Part shown: positions 1 to 9,806 of the stretch, piece by piece
Position numbering within the stretch: position 1 is the stretch's first letter
Layout of the letters: each line of letters starts with the position of its first letter
From: Orientallactaga sibirica
Lineage: Eukaryota; Chordata; Mammalia; Rodentia; Dipodidae
NCBI GenBank assembly: GCA_036365145.1
Contig: JAEOAD010000005.1
Location: 4,931,001-4,995,000, forward strand
Length of the DNA: 64,000 nucleotides
Direction of reading: 5' to 3'
Notes under the pieces: model-generated
The model's database searches: none
Told to the model about the DNA's origin: nothing
Seen by the model: the letters and a program-made list of their open reading frames with translations, nothing else
Translations under genes and position numbers: made by a program

Positions 1-1242
1 TTTGGTTTTGCTCACAAGTTGTGGATTTTGCTCTTGATCATCTTTACCCCATGGTTGGACCCTTTGCCTGTCAGTTTAAGCATCTTTTTTTTTTTCTTCA
101 CATTATTTTTTATTAGCAGCTTCCATACTTTACAGACAATAAACCATGATAATTCCTTCCTCTCCCTCACTTTCCCCTTCACAAAGCCACACTCCATCGT
201 ATCCCCTCCCTCTCTCCATTAGTCTTTATTTTGATGTCACCATCTTTTTCTCCTATTATGAGGGTCTTGTGAAAGGTATTGCTAGGCACTGTGAGGACAT
301 GGATATGAGGCCAGTTTCTCTCTGGACAGTTGCGTTGTAAGGAGTGGTACCCTTCCTTTGGCTCTTACATTCTTTCTGCCACCCCTTCCACAATGGACCC
401 TCAGCCTTGGAGGGTGTGATAGAGATGTTTCAGCGCTGAGCACTCCTCTGTCATTTCTTCTCAGCATTATGTTGCCTTTTGGGTCATCCCAGGGCCACTG
501 CCATCTGAAAAGGGAAGCTTCTCTAACCAAAAATGAGAGTAGCAGTAATATATGAGTATGAATGTTAAGTAAAGTGCTTACAGGGCAGTTTTTTGGGCAT
601 AATATATGCATTTAGCCAGGTAAGAGCAGACGTTACACTCCTCAGGCTCATGACCTCCCCCACCGTAGGCTTATGATTAGGTTTTTCAGTATCAGGGATG
701 TATTCTGCCCCACAGAGAAGGCCTCCAGTCAAATTAGAGAGCAGTTGGTTTCCTCCATAACAGACATGCCACTATTGCACCTGTTGGCTCATTTGGCCTG
801 GCTGGCCAAACTGGAGGCTTGCAGTGTGCACTGTTTTCACCACTGATGACTTCCTATAGGCTGCATGCAGTGCAGCTTTTTTTCAGCTCAGCCCCAGTTT
901 GATTTCTGATTGACCTTGCAGTCTAAGCTTGTGGAATCTTTAGCAATAGGGTCTTACCATCTATTCCTGGTGGGAAACCAAGAGCCCTGGCAATAATAGC
1001 CTGTAATGTTTTGGGGTATCAGGGACCTCCCTGGCCAACAGCTCACTGGAATGTATCCCATCCCTGGCACTGAAATTTTTCTAGAAACAGTCTGTGGTTT
1101 CTGGGTGTGCCATTATCCAAAGAAGTAGGTTATCATATGGCTTATTCACAATATCCTGAATTTTGATTGACCCTCCCCTACCCTTTCTTTACTCAATCTC
1201 TTCACCTCACCTCACCTCACCTAGGCTATTCTGTTGTTGTTT
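1..1242. other. Unique non-coding sequence
   Basis: No exon or repeat family is recognised here. The left edge is T- and pyrimidine-rich. A short (ACCTC)n run sits near 1203-1222. Open frames are all under 110 codons and look like chance. Confidence 0.5.
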
Positions 1243-1398
1243 GTTTTTTTTTTTTTTTGAGATAAGGTCTCACTCTAGCCCAGGCTGACATGGAATTTAC
1301 TTTGTAGTCAGTCTCAGGCTGGCCTCAAACTGACAGCAGTCCTCCTACCTCTGCCTCCCAAGTGCTGGGATCAAAGGTATGCACCACCATACCCTGCC
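1243..1398 (-). mobile_element. B1-type SINE
   Basis: The element reads as its reverse complement: a T-run, then GGTCTCACTCTAGCCCAGG and AAGTGCTGGGATCAAAGG, ending at the CCTGCC head. It is diverged (ACATGG for ACCTGG, GATCAAAGG for GATTAAAGG), so it is not a recent insertion. Confidence 0.9.
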
Positions 1399-1401
1399 TA
1401 A

Positions 1402-1596
1402 ATGTTTTATTTATTTATTTGAGACGTGGGGGGGGAGAGAGAAAATGGTCATGCTAGGGCCTGTAGCTACTGCAAACAAACTCCAGATGCATACCCCACC
1501 TTTTGCAGCTGGCTTTATGTGGATGCTGGGGAGTTGAACCTGGGTCCTTTGGCTTTGCAGGCAAGTGCCTTAATTGCTAAGCCATTTCTCTAGCCC
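1402..1596 (-). mobile_element. B2-related tRNA-derived SINE
   Basis: Reverse-complement order is visible: TTTATTTATTTATTTGAGA tail, GAGAGA stretch, CTACTGCAAACAAACTCCAG body, GTTGAACCTGGGTCC (B box) and GCCATTTCTCTAGCCC head. It lies between two B1 copies of the same orientation. Confidence 0.92.
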
Positions 1597-1600
1597 CCCT

Positions 1601-1737
1601 CTTTTTGAGTTAGGGTCTTACTCTAGGCCAAGCTGACCTGAAATTCATTTTGTAGTCTCAGGCTGGCCTTGAACTCACAGTGATCCTCCTACCTCTTCCA
1701 AGTGCTGGGATTAAATGCATGCTCCACTATGCCCGGC
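1601..1737 (-). mobile_element. B1-type SINE
   Basis: A T-run with GAGTTAGGGTCTTACTC starts the copy, followed by AGTCTCAGGCTGGCCTTG and GTGCTGGGATTAAATGCATG, ending at GCCCGGC. A few bases are missing in the CTCTGCCTCCC segment. Confidence 0.9.
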
Positions 1738-2800
1738 AATCACATCATCTTAGATAACCTTTGGCTATTCGTTCAGGGTGCTTTGACAAGCTCCAATTAT
1801 GTACTGAGCCATCACTAGAACTAAAACTTCTGTTAAAGTTGACTTGAGGTCCTTGAAACATAGTTTATATCTAGAAATGTTTTATCACCTTATTCAATCA
1901 GTTGCTATAGCAATATTAAAATATAAGTATTCATTGATTTAATATACCACTTCAGCATTAGGTAAAATTGCTGATGACATATTAGCAACCAGAAGTAATG
2001 AGAAATTATTGAAACTTGACTCTTTCAACATTCCAGTTCTTAAATTATATTCAGTCTTAACCTAACATCAAATATCATGAGGATACTTTAGGGAAAGATC
2101 AGAAATTTCAGGAGCCTTGGGTGTTATTGGTAATCAGGGCGTTCAGAAGGTCCAACCAAGCCTGTGTAGCCCAAGAAAATAAGTAACTCAACACCTGGTT
2201 GTTACTACTGCAGTGTGCGTGACCGCAAAGAAGTAACTGGTTTATGTTTAGCAAAAACTATACACATAGCAGATTATTGTACTGTTGTAAAAGAAACAAA
2301 ATATTCTGTAACAGTTTGCCAAAAACAATGCCATTATAAGAAAAGCCCATTGGCTAGGTCTCTCATTGGTTGCTATAAGTAATCTCTACTTTTACCAGAA
2401 CTACAGGAATTTTTCAGTGTTTAACCAACTTTAAAATTGTTCCATTTAAGGTAATGCTGGCCAGCCAGACAAGGTCACTGTTCACCAGCTCTAAACTCTG
2501 TGGGATGGGGAGGGCCTGAGGCAGGCGTTAGCCAGCAGCCCCGCCGTCACTGGTGGAGGCCCAGCTGGACACCCTCCGTGGATGTGGATAGGTTGCTTCA
2601 GGACGAATGTTGAGTCAACCATTGAGTAACGAGTCTGAAGCACGTTTGTTCATAGCAATGGCTTAGCTGCAGCTTTTGGCTGTTTTTTTTTTTTTTTTGA
2701 AGTGTTAAGCTTGTCTGATTAAAAGATTAGAAAGCAATAAAGGGGAGGGGAGGAGATGGAGAACAAGATGGCCAGACATAATTAGATGCCTCATAATTAG
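1738..2800. other. Unique non-coding sequence
   Basis: AT-rich sequence with no recognised repeat or exon. A GC-richer patch (about 2450-2590) is followed by a T-run near 2682-2698. Confidence 0.5.
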
Positions 2801-3018
2801 ATTTATTTTTATTTATTTATTTGAGAGAGGGAGATACAGAGAGAGGGAGAAACAGAGAGAGGGAGAGAACGGGCGCACCAGGGCTTCCAGCCACTGCAAT
2901 GAACTCCAGACGCGTGTGCCCCCTTGTGCATCTTGCTTATGTGGGTCCTGGGGAATTGAACCTGCGTCCTGTGGCTTTGCAGGCAAGTGCCTTAACTGCT
3001 AAGCCATTTCTCCAGTCC
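2801..3018 (-). mobile_element. B2-related SINE with target-site duplication
   Basis: A full-length reverse-complement copy, from the TTTATTTATTTATTTGAGAG tail to CCATTTCTCCAGTCCC. Near-matching flanks, CATAATTAGATTT before and CATGATTAGATTT after, look like its target-site duplication. Confidence 0.93.
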
Positions 3019-3762
3019 CATGATTAGATTTTTAGCTTTCAAAGTCCCTCAATGAACAGATAACCAGGCACCCTTCACCTGTGAGAAGTAGGAAAGGAAG
3101 CAAGCTCGAAGCAGAAGTGCACGGACAGACCTTGCATTTTGATTTAAACTGAAGAGAGTTCCAGACTCACTAGATTCACTGTCATGGAGATGACAGAGGA
3201 ACCCTGTTGTCGCCTGCACAATGGCTCTTGTCTTCTGGGTGACAGTCACCCTCAAGGGGCAGTCAGGATGTTGACCGGGCATGCAGAATGAAGCCCTTTC
3301 TATTGAGAACTGCATTAATGGAGTGGGACACACTGACAATGCTTGATTCAGCCAAAGCCCAACGCTAGCCAGGCCAAAGCGCACGCGGTCACAGTCAGAG
3401 GCACCACAGTATTCGTGTTGGGCCTGCAGCGACGTCCGGGGTGGTGTCTCTGAGGATGTGTAAAGAACACTGGGGTCGGTTAGCATGATGGAGTTTAGGT
3501 TGCGGCAGGTTGAGAGGCAATATCCCGTTCCTAGAGGAAGGACATGCTTTGTGTGGAACACAGATGGACAGACCATAGCATAGGCAGTGACACAAGCACA
3601 GCACTGAGGCAGGTGTCACATTGAGAACCTGCTGTGACTGGGCCTGTGAAGCTCTGCTGTGGAATGGAGGGTTGTTCCAACATGCACTGGAGCACCTGCC
3701 AGACCCTCTGATGGCCTCCAGACCTTTCAAATGGTAAAAATACCTTTAAAAATGTTTGTAGG
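3019..3762. other. Unique sequence with a 175-codon chance frame on the minus strand
   Basis: A minus-strand frame at 3049-3576 is open for 175 codons. It has no recognisable domain, no repeated motif and no family resemblance that I can see. It is not bounded by convincing splice signals. I treat it as a chance frame and record it only because it is the longest outside tandem repeats. Confidence 0.4.
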
Positions 3763-3856
3763 CACTGTGAGACTACATAGTGAATTCCAGGTCAGCATGG
3801 GCTAGAGTGAAACCCTACCTTGAAAAACCAACCAACCAACCAAACAAACAAACCAG
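3763..3856 (+). mobile_element. B1-type SINE, 3' half
   Basis: Only the right half is present: CACTGTGAGACTACATAGTG, then CCAGGTCAGCATGGGC and a (CCAA)/(CAAA) tail. It is flanked by AAAATGTTTGTAG and AAAAGTTTGTAG, which read as its target-site duplication, so it probably inserted already 5'-truncated. Confidence 0.85.
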
Positions 3857-3867
3857 AAAAGTTTGTA

Positions 3868-4649
3868 GGGCTGGAGAGATGGCTTGGCCATTAGGGTGCT
3901 TGCCTACGAAGCCTAAGGATTCCCCAGAACTCATGTAAGCCAGATGCACATGGTGGTGCTTATGTCTGGAGTTCATTTGCAGTGGTTGGAGATCCCGGCA
4001 CACCCATTCCCACCCTTCCTCCCTCCCTCCTCCCTCCTTCCCTCCCTCCCTCCCTCCCTTTTTCCCTCCCTCCCTCCCTCCTTCCTCCCTCCCTCCCTCC
4101 TTCCCTCCTTCCTCCCTCTCTTTCTCCTTCCCTCCTTCCTCCCTCTCTTTCTCCTTCCCTCCCTTCCTCCTTCCCTCCTCCCTCCCTCCCTTCCTCCTTC
4201 CCTCCTTCCTCCCTCCCTCCCTCCCCTCCCCCCTTCCTCCCCTCCCTCCTTCCTCCCTCCTCCTTCCTCCTTCCTCTCCTCCCCCTCTCTCCTCCTTCCC
4301 TCCCTCCTCCCTTCCTCCCTTCCTCCTTCCCTCCTTCCTCCCTCTCTTTCTCCTTCCCTCCCTCCCCCCTCCCTCCCTCCCCTCTCCCTCCCCTCCTCCT
4401 CCCTCCCTTCCTCCCTCCTCCCTTCTTTCCTTCCCTCCTTCCTCCCTCTCTTTCTCCCTCCCCCCCCCCTCCCTCCCTCCCTCCCTCCCCTCCCTCCCTC
4501 CCTCCTCCCTCCTCCTCCTTTCTCCCCTCCCTCCCCTCCCCCTCCCTCCCTCCCTCCCTCCCTCCCTCCCTCCCTCCCTCCTCTATATCTTTCTGTGTGT
4601 ATCTGTCTCTCTCTGATTGAAAATAAATAAATGAATAAATACTTTTTAA
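3868..4649 (+). mobile_element. B2-related SINE carrying a massive internal pyrimidine expansion
   Basis: The head GGGCTGGAGAGATGGCTTGG and the body AGTTCATTTGCAGTGGTTGG are ordinary. The element's own CT-rich segment has grown to nearly 580 bp, after which the normal end (TCTGTCTCTCTCTG, then AAATAAATAAATG) resumes. The flanks AAAAGTTTGTAG and AAAATGTTTGTAG bound the whole unit, so the expansion lies inside the SINE. Confidence 0.9.
4006..4583. repeat. Polypyrimidine tract, (CCCT)n/(CCTT)n, about 578 bp
   Basis: The + strand is almost entirely C and T, built from CCCT, CCTT and TCTTTCTC variants. Some longer blocks recur, such as CCTCCCTCTCTTTCTCCTTC (near 4110, 4140 and 4340), which points to block duplication as well as slippage. 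All frames on both strands stay open because only three or four codons can occur, so the 212-236 codon frames here are artefacts. Confidence 0.97.
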
Positions 4650-4674
4650 AAATGTTTGTAGTTGGAGTCAACAC

Positions 4675-4975
4675 TAAAACCAAACTGCCAATATACTCAA
4701 GGCTCAGGGATTGCTGAGGAAAAGGGGCAGGAAGATTTCAGAGCCACAGGGTGGATAGAAATATCCTGAGGTACAGCTCCCCTCCCCCCAAACCAACAGA
4801 AGCGCTAATTACCCCACAGTGAACACCTACTGAGGAGCCCTGTAGGGAAATGGGCCAGGGTAGTTGGGAAGAAGGGACTGGGTGGGACAGGGAGGGGACA
4901 AGAGAAGGTAATGGGAGAGGTTATAAGCAAAGCACATTATATACATTCATAAAATTTGTCAATAAAGAAAGCACA
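4675..4975 (+). mobile_element. L1 LINE, 3' end (3' UTR)
   Basis: The text has the rodent L1 3' UTR pattern: AAGGGGCAGGAAGATTTCAG with AGAGCCACAGGGTGGA, then a G-rich stretch ending TACATTCATAAAATTTGTC and AATAAAGAAA. No ORF2 sequence precedes it, so the copy is strongly 5'-truncated and cannot mobilise itself. Family assignment is from recall of L1 3' UTR sequences. Confidence 0.75.
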
Positions 4976-5951
4976 AGCTTCCTAGGGAAACCCATTGTTT
5001 TTGTAGGTGATTGATCACTCCTGCTGTGGGAAGTTCCTTCAGTCTTAGGAGGTGCAGGAGCATGGTTTAAATCCGAGTCAGCTCAGGCGCTTACCTGGGC
5101 TACATTTTCAGCTCACTTTGTGAGCCCCTGTAAGTCACCATTTAGAGAAGAGTAAGCTGCACTTCAAAGACATTGGACTACTCGCCTAGAAATAATTGGA
5201 CAAGATTGGAGAAACCCTTCATTTCAGTAAGAACAGAATTACAGGACAACTAACGGGCCAGTGTCACCCACCCACACTGACGCCTCCTTTTGGGCTTCTG
5301 ATTGCTGTTAATTAAGAGCTCTAACATTGACCTAAAAGCACAGGCTTCGTCTGCTTTCTACATGTCAGTTAGAAGCGCTGTGTCTGTGACCTGTCCGCCA
5401 GTGGTGGTCAATTTAAATAGAGCAACTTACGCTGTCCGTGTGTTACCTTATCATACAGTTTAATACTGAGCAATGAGCACTGGGGGCTACAAATATGAAT
5501 TGGTAAGTCTGTGGTAGGACAGGTGGACCAAGGAGTTTGTCTGCTGATACTTTAGCATCATCAAGGTGTGGATTCTTGCATTGCTGATTGGGGGAAAGCC
5601 CCGCTACAGCCTTGGTGGCTGGCTGTGTGCCAGCGACAACCAAGTTGAGTAGATGCTCCAGCTTAGTGTGGACTGGTTGATGAGATGCTCCTGCTGTTTG
5701 CATTGCAGTTTGACCCCTAGCTTAGTGTGCACTGGTTGCTTCAGTGAGACTGGTAATTCATCATAGGTGTGAATGTGAATCTGCTAACCTCGGGGAGGGA
5801 GGCGCTAACCTCATCTTGCCCATAGAGCCACTGGCAAGGTGCTGGCCTGAGCTTTGCCCCAGAGAGATTGAAGAGCAGCGTTCTGCTTCCCTGAGTTAAG
5901 AACTTGTTCGCGCATGTTGTATCCCAAAGGAAAAGACGAAAAGCCAAATGA
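4976..5951. other. Unique non-coding sequence
   Basis: No exon or repeat recognised. The phrase CTTAGTGTG(G/C)ACTGGTTG occurs twice (near 5664 and 5721), a small local duplication. Confidence 0.45.
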
Positions 5952-6060
5952 AGCCGGATGCCTGTCGCAGCTGCTGTGAAGCTGGAGGTTGGAGAATCAC
6001 TTGAGCTCAGGGATTTGAGACCATCTTAGACCCCAGCTTAATGCAACAACCCCACACCAC
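5952..6060 (+). mobile_element. Old 7SL-derived monomer (FLAM/proto-B1-like)
   Basis: GAAGCTGGAGGTTGGAGAAT and CACTTGAGCTCAGGGATTTG resemble the 7SL/FLAM left-monomer text GAGGCTGGAGGATCACTTGAGC. It lacks the derived B1 core seen elsewhere in the window, which suggests an older, pre-B1 copy. Confidence 0.6.
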
Positions 6061-7040
6061 TAAGATCCTCCAGTATACAAACATTGCCAAACAAGTGAGG
6101 AAGTATCCACAGGAGAGATTTTTGACCACAGTCATGATCTACAAATTTGGATGGATTTACTGTCATGGATCTTTGACAGACCCCAGCATGCTTATAAATA
6201 TAACCCAGTCGTTTTGGTAGTATCTGTGACTTGTCGCTCTTGAATGGGAATTTGCAGATTAAATTAGTGAGTGCCTATCTCAAAATAATACATCTTGTCC
6301 ACTTCAAAATTATACTGGTTACCACACACTAACCACTAGATCTTTTAATTTAATGTGCACTAATGAAACACATGCTATTTTCAAATCTTGACTACTTCTT
6401 TAAAAGGCCTAATTGGGCCTGTCTGTAAGCTTCTCTCTTTTGTGCATGTTCAGTATCCTGAGAAGAGACGGACGTTTTAACAGACTGTCACCAGTTACAC
6501 ATCTCCGCCAAAATTGCTGCTTAGAATTGATGAGTGGTTTCTTTATGTTAGAATTCAAATATTTTCTAGGAGTTTTAAATTTTTCTTTTTTTCTCATCAT
6601 TTACATAAACTTGTCCCTTTCCATAATTACTTGTCTTTTAATTTCTAAGAGTAGATTCCACTTATATTGTGTTTTGCATAAAGTCTGTATTTTTTGAAAC
6701 TTGAGATTGTAGACTACTATTAACGCTGAGAGATTGTCCAGCATAAAGCTGTACTTTGGAATGACAACCTCCGGATGTGGAAGCGTGGCCTGTGATTCTG
6801 AAGATTTGGAGTGGTGAGTCAGTTGAAAGTTCACTTCAATCTACCTGTGCATTTTCAATAAAATCAGTTTTTATCATGTTGTAGTACTCTGTGAATCCAT
6901 TTATTGTGATCTTAGCACGATTTATTCAAGTCATGAAAAGTATAGGATATGTTGTGAAAGAAAATGCCAGCATTACAGTTCCTAAGATGTCACATTACAT
7001 TGAAAGGGTGACTTGCATGAAGAATGCTAATTTTTTATAT
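6061..7040. other. Unique non-coding sequence
   Basis: AT-rich with no recognised repeat and no supported exon. Frames up to 94 codons at 6413-6697 have AT-driven composition and no domain. Confidence 0.45.
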
Positions 7041-7263
7041 TATTTTGTTTTTGAGAAACAGAGAGAGGGAGAGGGAGAGAATGGGTATGCCAGAGCCTAT
7101 TAGCTGCTGTGAATGAACTCCAGATGTGTGCACCCCAGTGTGGCACATGTGCAACATTGCATGCTGTGTTAGTGCATCAGGCTTATGTGGGACCTGGCGA
7201 TTCGAACATGCATTCTTAGGCTTCACAGGCAATGGCTTTAACTACTAAGCCATCTCTCCAGCC
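7041..7263 (-). mobile_element. B2-related SINE with internal insertion
   Basis: The tail side has GAGAGAGGGAGAGGGAGAGA, the middle ATGAACTCCAGATGTGTG, and the head end GCCATCTCTCCAGCC. About 35 bp of extra sequence (ACATGTGCAACATTGCATGC region) separates the body from the TCAGGCTTATGTGGG segment. Confidence 0.9.
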
Positions 7264-7337
7264 TGAGAAATACTGATTTTTGAAGAATGGAAGCTAGTGG
7301 ATTTGGGGCAATAAATGCCAAGTATGATCCTTATTGT

Positions 7338-7425
7338 CAGCTCCATGGTAGAACATGGACTTAGCATATAGGAGGCCCTGGGTTTAACCTACAGCACTAC
7401 AAAAACAAACAAAACTCCCAGGCAA
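7338..7425 (+). mobile_element. ID-like tRNA-derived SINE, diverged
   Basis: CATGGTAGAACATGGACTTA, then GGCCCTGGGTTTAACC and an ACAAAAACAAAC tail match the layout of rodent ID elements (A box, B box, A-rich tail). Many substitutions make it old. Confidence 0.6.
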
Positions 7426-7602
7426 CCAAAAAGCAGTCTATGCTAATTCCTAACAGAGAAGACTTAGGAGTTCCAATTTTATCTAAAGATTTTAACGTTT
7501 AGAAATATTGAAATTTGCAGTGTAACATTCCACCCCCCCCCCCCAGAATGAGAAAGATAAGCATTTAGTGCTTCTTTAGACCAGGGCTTATAAAATTTGG
7601 TT

Positions 7603-7748
7603 ATAGGCATGGTGCACGCTTTTAATTCCAGCACTCGGGAGACTGCAGTAGGAGGATTGCTGTGAGTTTGAGGCCAGTCTGAGACTACATAGTAAATTCC
7701 AGGTCAGCCTGGGCTAGAGTGAGACTCTACCTTAAAAAAAAAAAAAAA
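7603..7748 (+). mobile_element. B1-type SINE
   Basis: Complete order: GGCATGGTGCACGC, TCCAGCACTCGGGAG, GAGACTACATAGTAAATTCC, GAGACTCTACC, then an A-tail. Confidence 0.92.
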
Positions 7749-7758
7749 TTTTTAACTC

Positions 7759-7962
7759 CATTTTTTTTCAAAAATATTTATTTGCAAGGAGACAGAGAAA
7801 AACAGAGAGAGAATGGGCACACAGGGCCTGCAGCCACTACAAACGAACTCCAGACACATGCACCACCTTGTGTATCTGGCTTATGTGGGTCCTGGGGAAT
7901 CAAATCTGGATCCTTTGGCTTTGCCGGCAAGCACCTTAACCGCTAAGCCATCTCTCCAGCCC
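7759..7962 (-). mobile_element. B2-related SINE with target-site duplication
   Basis: A reverse-complement copy ending CCATCTCTCCAGCCC. TTAACTCCA before and TTAACTCTA after are the probable target-site duplication. It starts just beyond the A-tail of the preceding B1. Confidence 0.92.
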
Positions 7963-8689
7963 TTAACTCTATTCGTTATGACCACTGGATATTTTACATA
8001 CCTACAGGGTTATTAGATATATTCATTTTAGCAATGAAACAGCTGACTTTAAATTTAGTTTTTGCAAGAATATTTTTAGGTACACACAGACAACCAAGTT
8101 ACAGGTGCTTGGTGCGCCTGTGGTTACACGCAGCGGGCTCTGTCCATGGCCTCTGCCCTAGGGTGGGAGAGCCCTGGTGCTCCTTGGAAGTAGTGCGTGT
8201 GTAAGGAAGCCTGGCTAGGGCAGATTGTTTCTTTTGGAATTCACTTAAGTGTTGAAAACAAATTAATATCCACATTTGATACTTGAAAAACTTTGATATG
8301 TACTCGGCCACACACAGGTTTTGCTTTCCGTGGTTGGTATTTCATGAGGTTGAAGCTTTCAAATTTCAAAGGGCATAGTTAGGTGTTTTTTTTCTGGGAA
8401 TAATTGGAATGTGAACTGATAGTTTGGGAATTCCTTCCTTCTGTGGGGATTTTCATACCTCTGGGCTTCTCGATGCGCCTGCCATGGCTTTTAAGAGCCT
8501 AGCTAGAGCACCTGTCCTAGAACCTGGAAGAGGACCAGAGGGGAATGGAAAAATAAAAGCAGTTGAAGGATAGAAGAAGAGGAGGAAGGACAATGCTGCT
8601 GGACAGCTTAGATTTCCAATCTAGTGTGGGTACCCTTGGGGAGGGAGAGCCACTCGCCAGCACTCTGATGTCTTCCTGTCTCCGCTCAG
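7963..8689. other. Unique non-coding sequence
   Basis: No exon or repeat family recognised. CpG density begins to rise at the right end. Confidence 0.45.
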
Positions 8690-8708
8690 TGCTGAGCGCC
8701 CTGGCGCG

Positions 8709-8823
8709 GGAAGGAAGGAAGGAAGGAAGGGAGGGAGGGAGGGAGGGAGGGAGGGAGGGAGGGGAGGAAGGAAGGAAGGAAGGAAGGAAGGAAGGAAGGA
8801 AGGAAGGAAGGAAGGAAGGAAGG
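8709..8823. repeat. (GGAA)n/(GGGA)n polypurine microsatellite
   Basis: The tract starts as GGAA, changes to a GGGA block (about 8730-8765) and returns to a long pure GGAA/AAGG run. Runs of GGAA are known ETS-factor binding platforms in mammals. The 91-99 codon frames crossing it are artefacts of the repeat. Confidence 0.97.
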
Positions 8824-8835
8824 CCGCTGTCCTCT

Positions 8836-8843
8836 TGACGTCA
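8836..8843. promoter_or_regulatory. Perfect palindromic CRE motif TGACGTCA
   Basis: The exact 8-bp cAMP response element consensus lies 13 bp after the GGAA tract, within the CpG-dense patch. The CREB/ATF family binds this sequence. One such palindrome per 64 kb is expected by base count alone, so context rather than presence is what makes it notable. Confidence 0.45.
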
Positions 8844-8911
8844 GCGGTACGCTTTGACTCCTCCGCAAGCCTGCGGTTCCGCCACAGGCTGTTCGCGCTC
8901 CCCCTGCCCCC

Positions 8912-9652
8912 CAGCAGCACTGGGCACAGACTGTATGTGCATGTAGTTTTAAACTCAACATTGCTTGAAGTTTAAATTTGATTTATTTTATGTTCATCAT
9001 TTACTATTATAAGTTGCTATTTACTGCTGGAGTTTTTTTTTTTTTTTTTGGTAACAATATGTAACCAAATGGTTCTCCTAGTTAATAGAGTAATTTCTCA
9101 TTTCCCCCTTTGATAAACCTTCTGCCCCAAAGTACCTCTTTTATGGCAGAGACTCCATTTGGTCCTTGTTAGGTTTGCCAAGCACAAGCATCCCGTCCGA
9201 GTTAGCTGTGTGGTACTAGGACCACCAGCCAGGCTCAGATTTGGGAGGTATTTGTAGATGGTGGTTTCAGTACCAGAATGTGGGCACTGAAGAGGAAAGA
9301 GAAAGTGAGTAATGTCACTTTGCCCATGAGCAGCTGTTTGCTGTGATTCAGCTTTGAGGCTGGGGCTCAGTCTTGTGTGTGGTGGGTTGAACACTGCACA
9401 TTGCTTGGTGTTGGCAAGGGGACAGGTGTTGCTGTCATATGTGGATATGCCTGACTGTTAAGCTGACCATGTGATTTATTGTCCCAACAGAGATGCTTTG
9501 AAGAGTGCAACGGGGTGTTCTGATCATTCTGAGCAGAGGGTGTATCGTGGGGGATTGCTCGGTCTGCAGGGCGAGGACCCCTCTCCTTGCTCACCGGTTT
9601 GATCATCACAGTCACGGTGTGTAAGGAGTCGTGTTAAGATATTTATGATGTG
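8912..9652. other. Unique non-coding sequence
   Basis: Contains a run of about 18 T near 9032-9049. Otherwise no recognised repeat or exon. Confidence 0.45.
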
Positions 9653-9806
9653 CTGGGCGTGGTGACGCACTCTTTTAATCCCAGCACTCGGGAGGCAGAG
9701 GTAGGAGGATCGCTGTTGAGTTCAAGGCCACCCTGAGGCTACATAGTGAATACCAGGTCAGCCTGAGCTACAGTGAGACCCTACCTCAAAGAACAACAAA
9801 AAAAGA
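9653..9806 (+). mobile_element. B1-type SINE
   Basis: Near-complete: TGCTGGGCGTGGTGACGCAC, CCCAGCACTCGGGAGGCAG, AGGCTACATAGTGAATACC, GTGAGACCCTACCTC and an A-rich tail. Confidence 0.94.

Larger units (their letters stand above)
8690..8911. promoter_or_regulatory. CpG-dense patch around a GGAA tract (candidate regulatory element)
   Basis: Excluding the purine tract, roughly 100 bp hold about 13 CpG sites (GCGCCCTGGCGCGGG on the left; CTCCGCAAGCCTGCGG and TTCCGCCACAGGCTGTTCGC on the right). The surroundings have very few. A perfect CRE and a GGAA tract lie inside. No transcript start, exon or splice signal is evident, so a promoter or enhancer role is inference only. Confidence 0.4.

Noticed and set aside
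3049..3576. 175-codon minus-strand frame in unique sequence
   Set aside because: No domain, family resemblance or splice context; one frame of this size is plausible by chance in 64 kb with six frames.
3944..4683. Proline/serine/leucine-rich and glycine/arginine/glutamate-rich frames of 212-236 codons
   Set aside because: They translate a pure pyrimidine/purine microsatellite inside a SINE.
5952..6060. 7SL RNA gene
   Set aside because: Only a monomer-length, diverged 7SL-like segment is present, without the S domain; an old SINE fits better.
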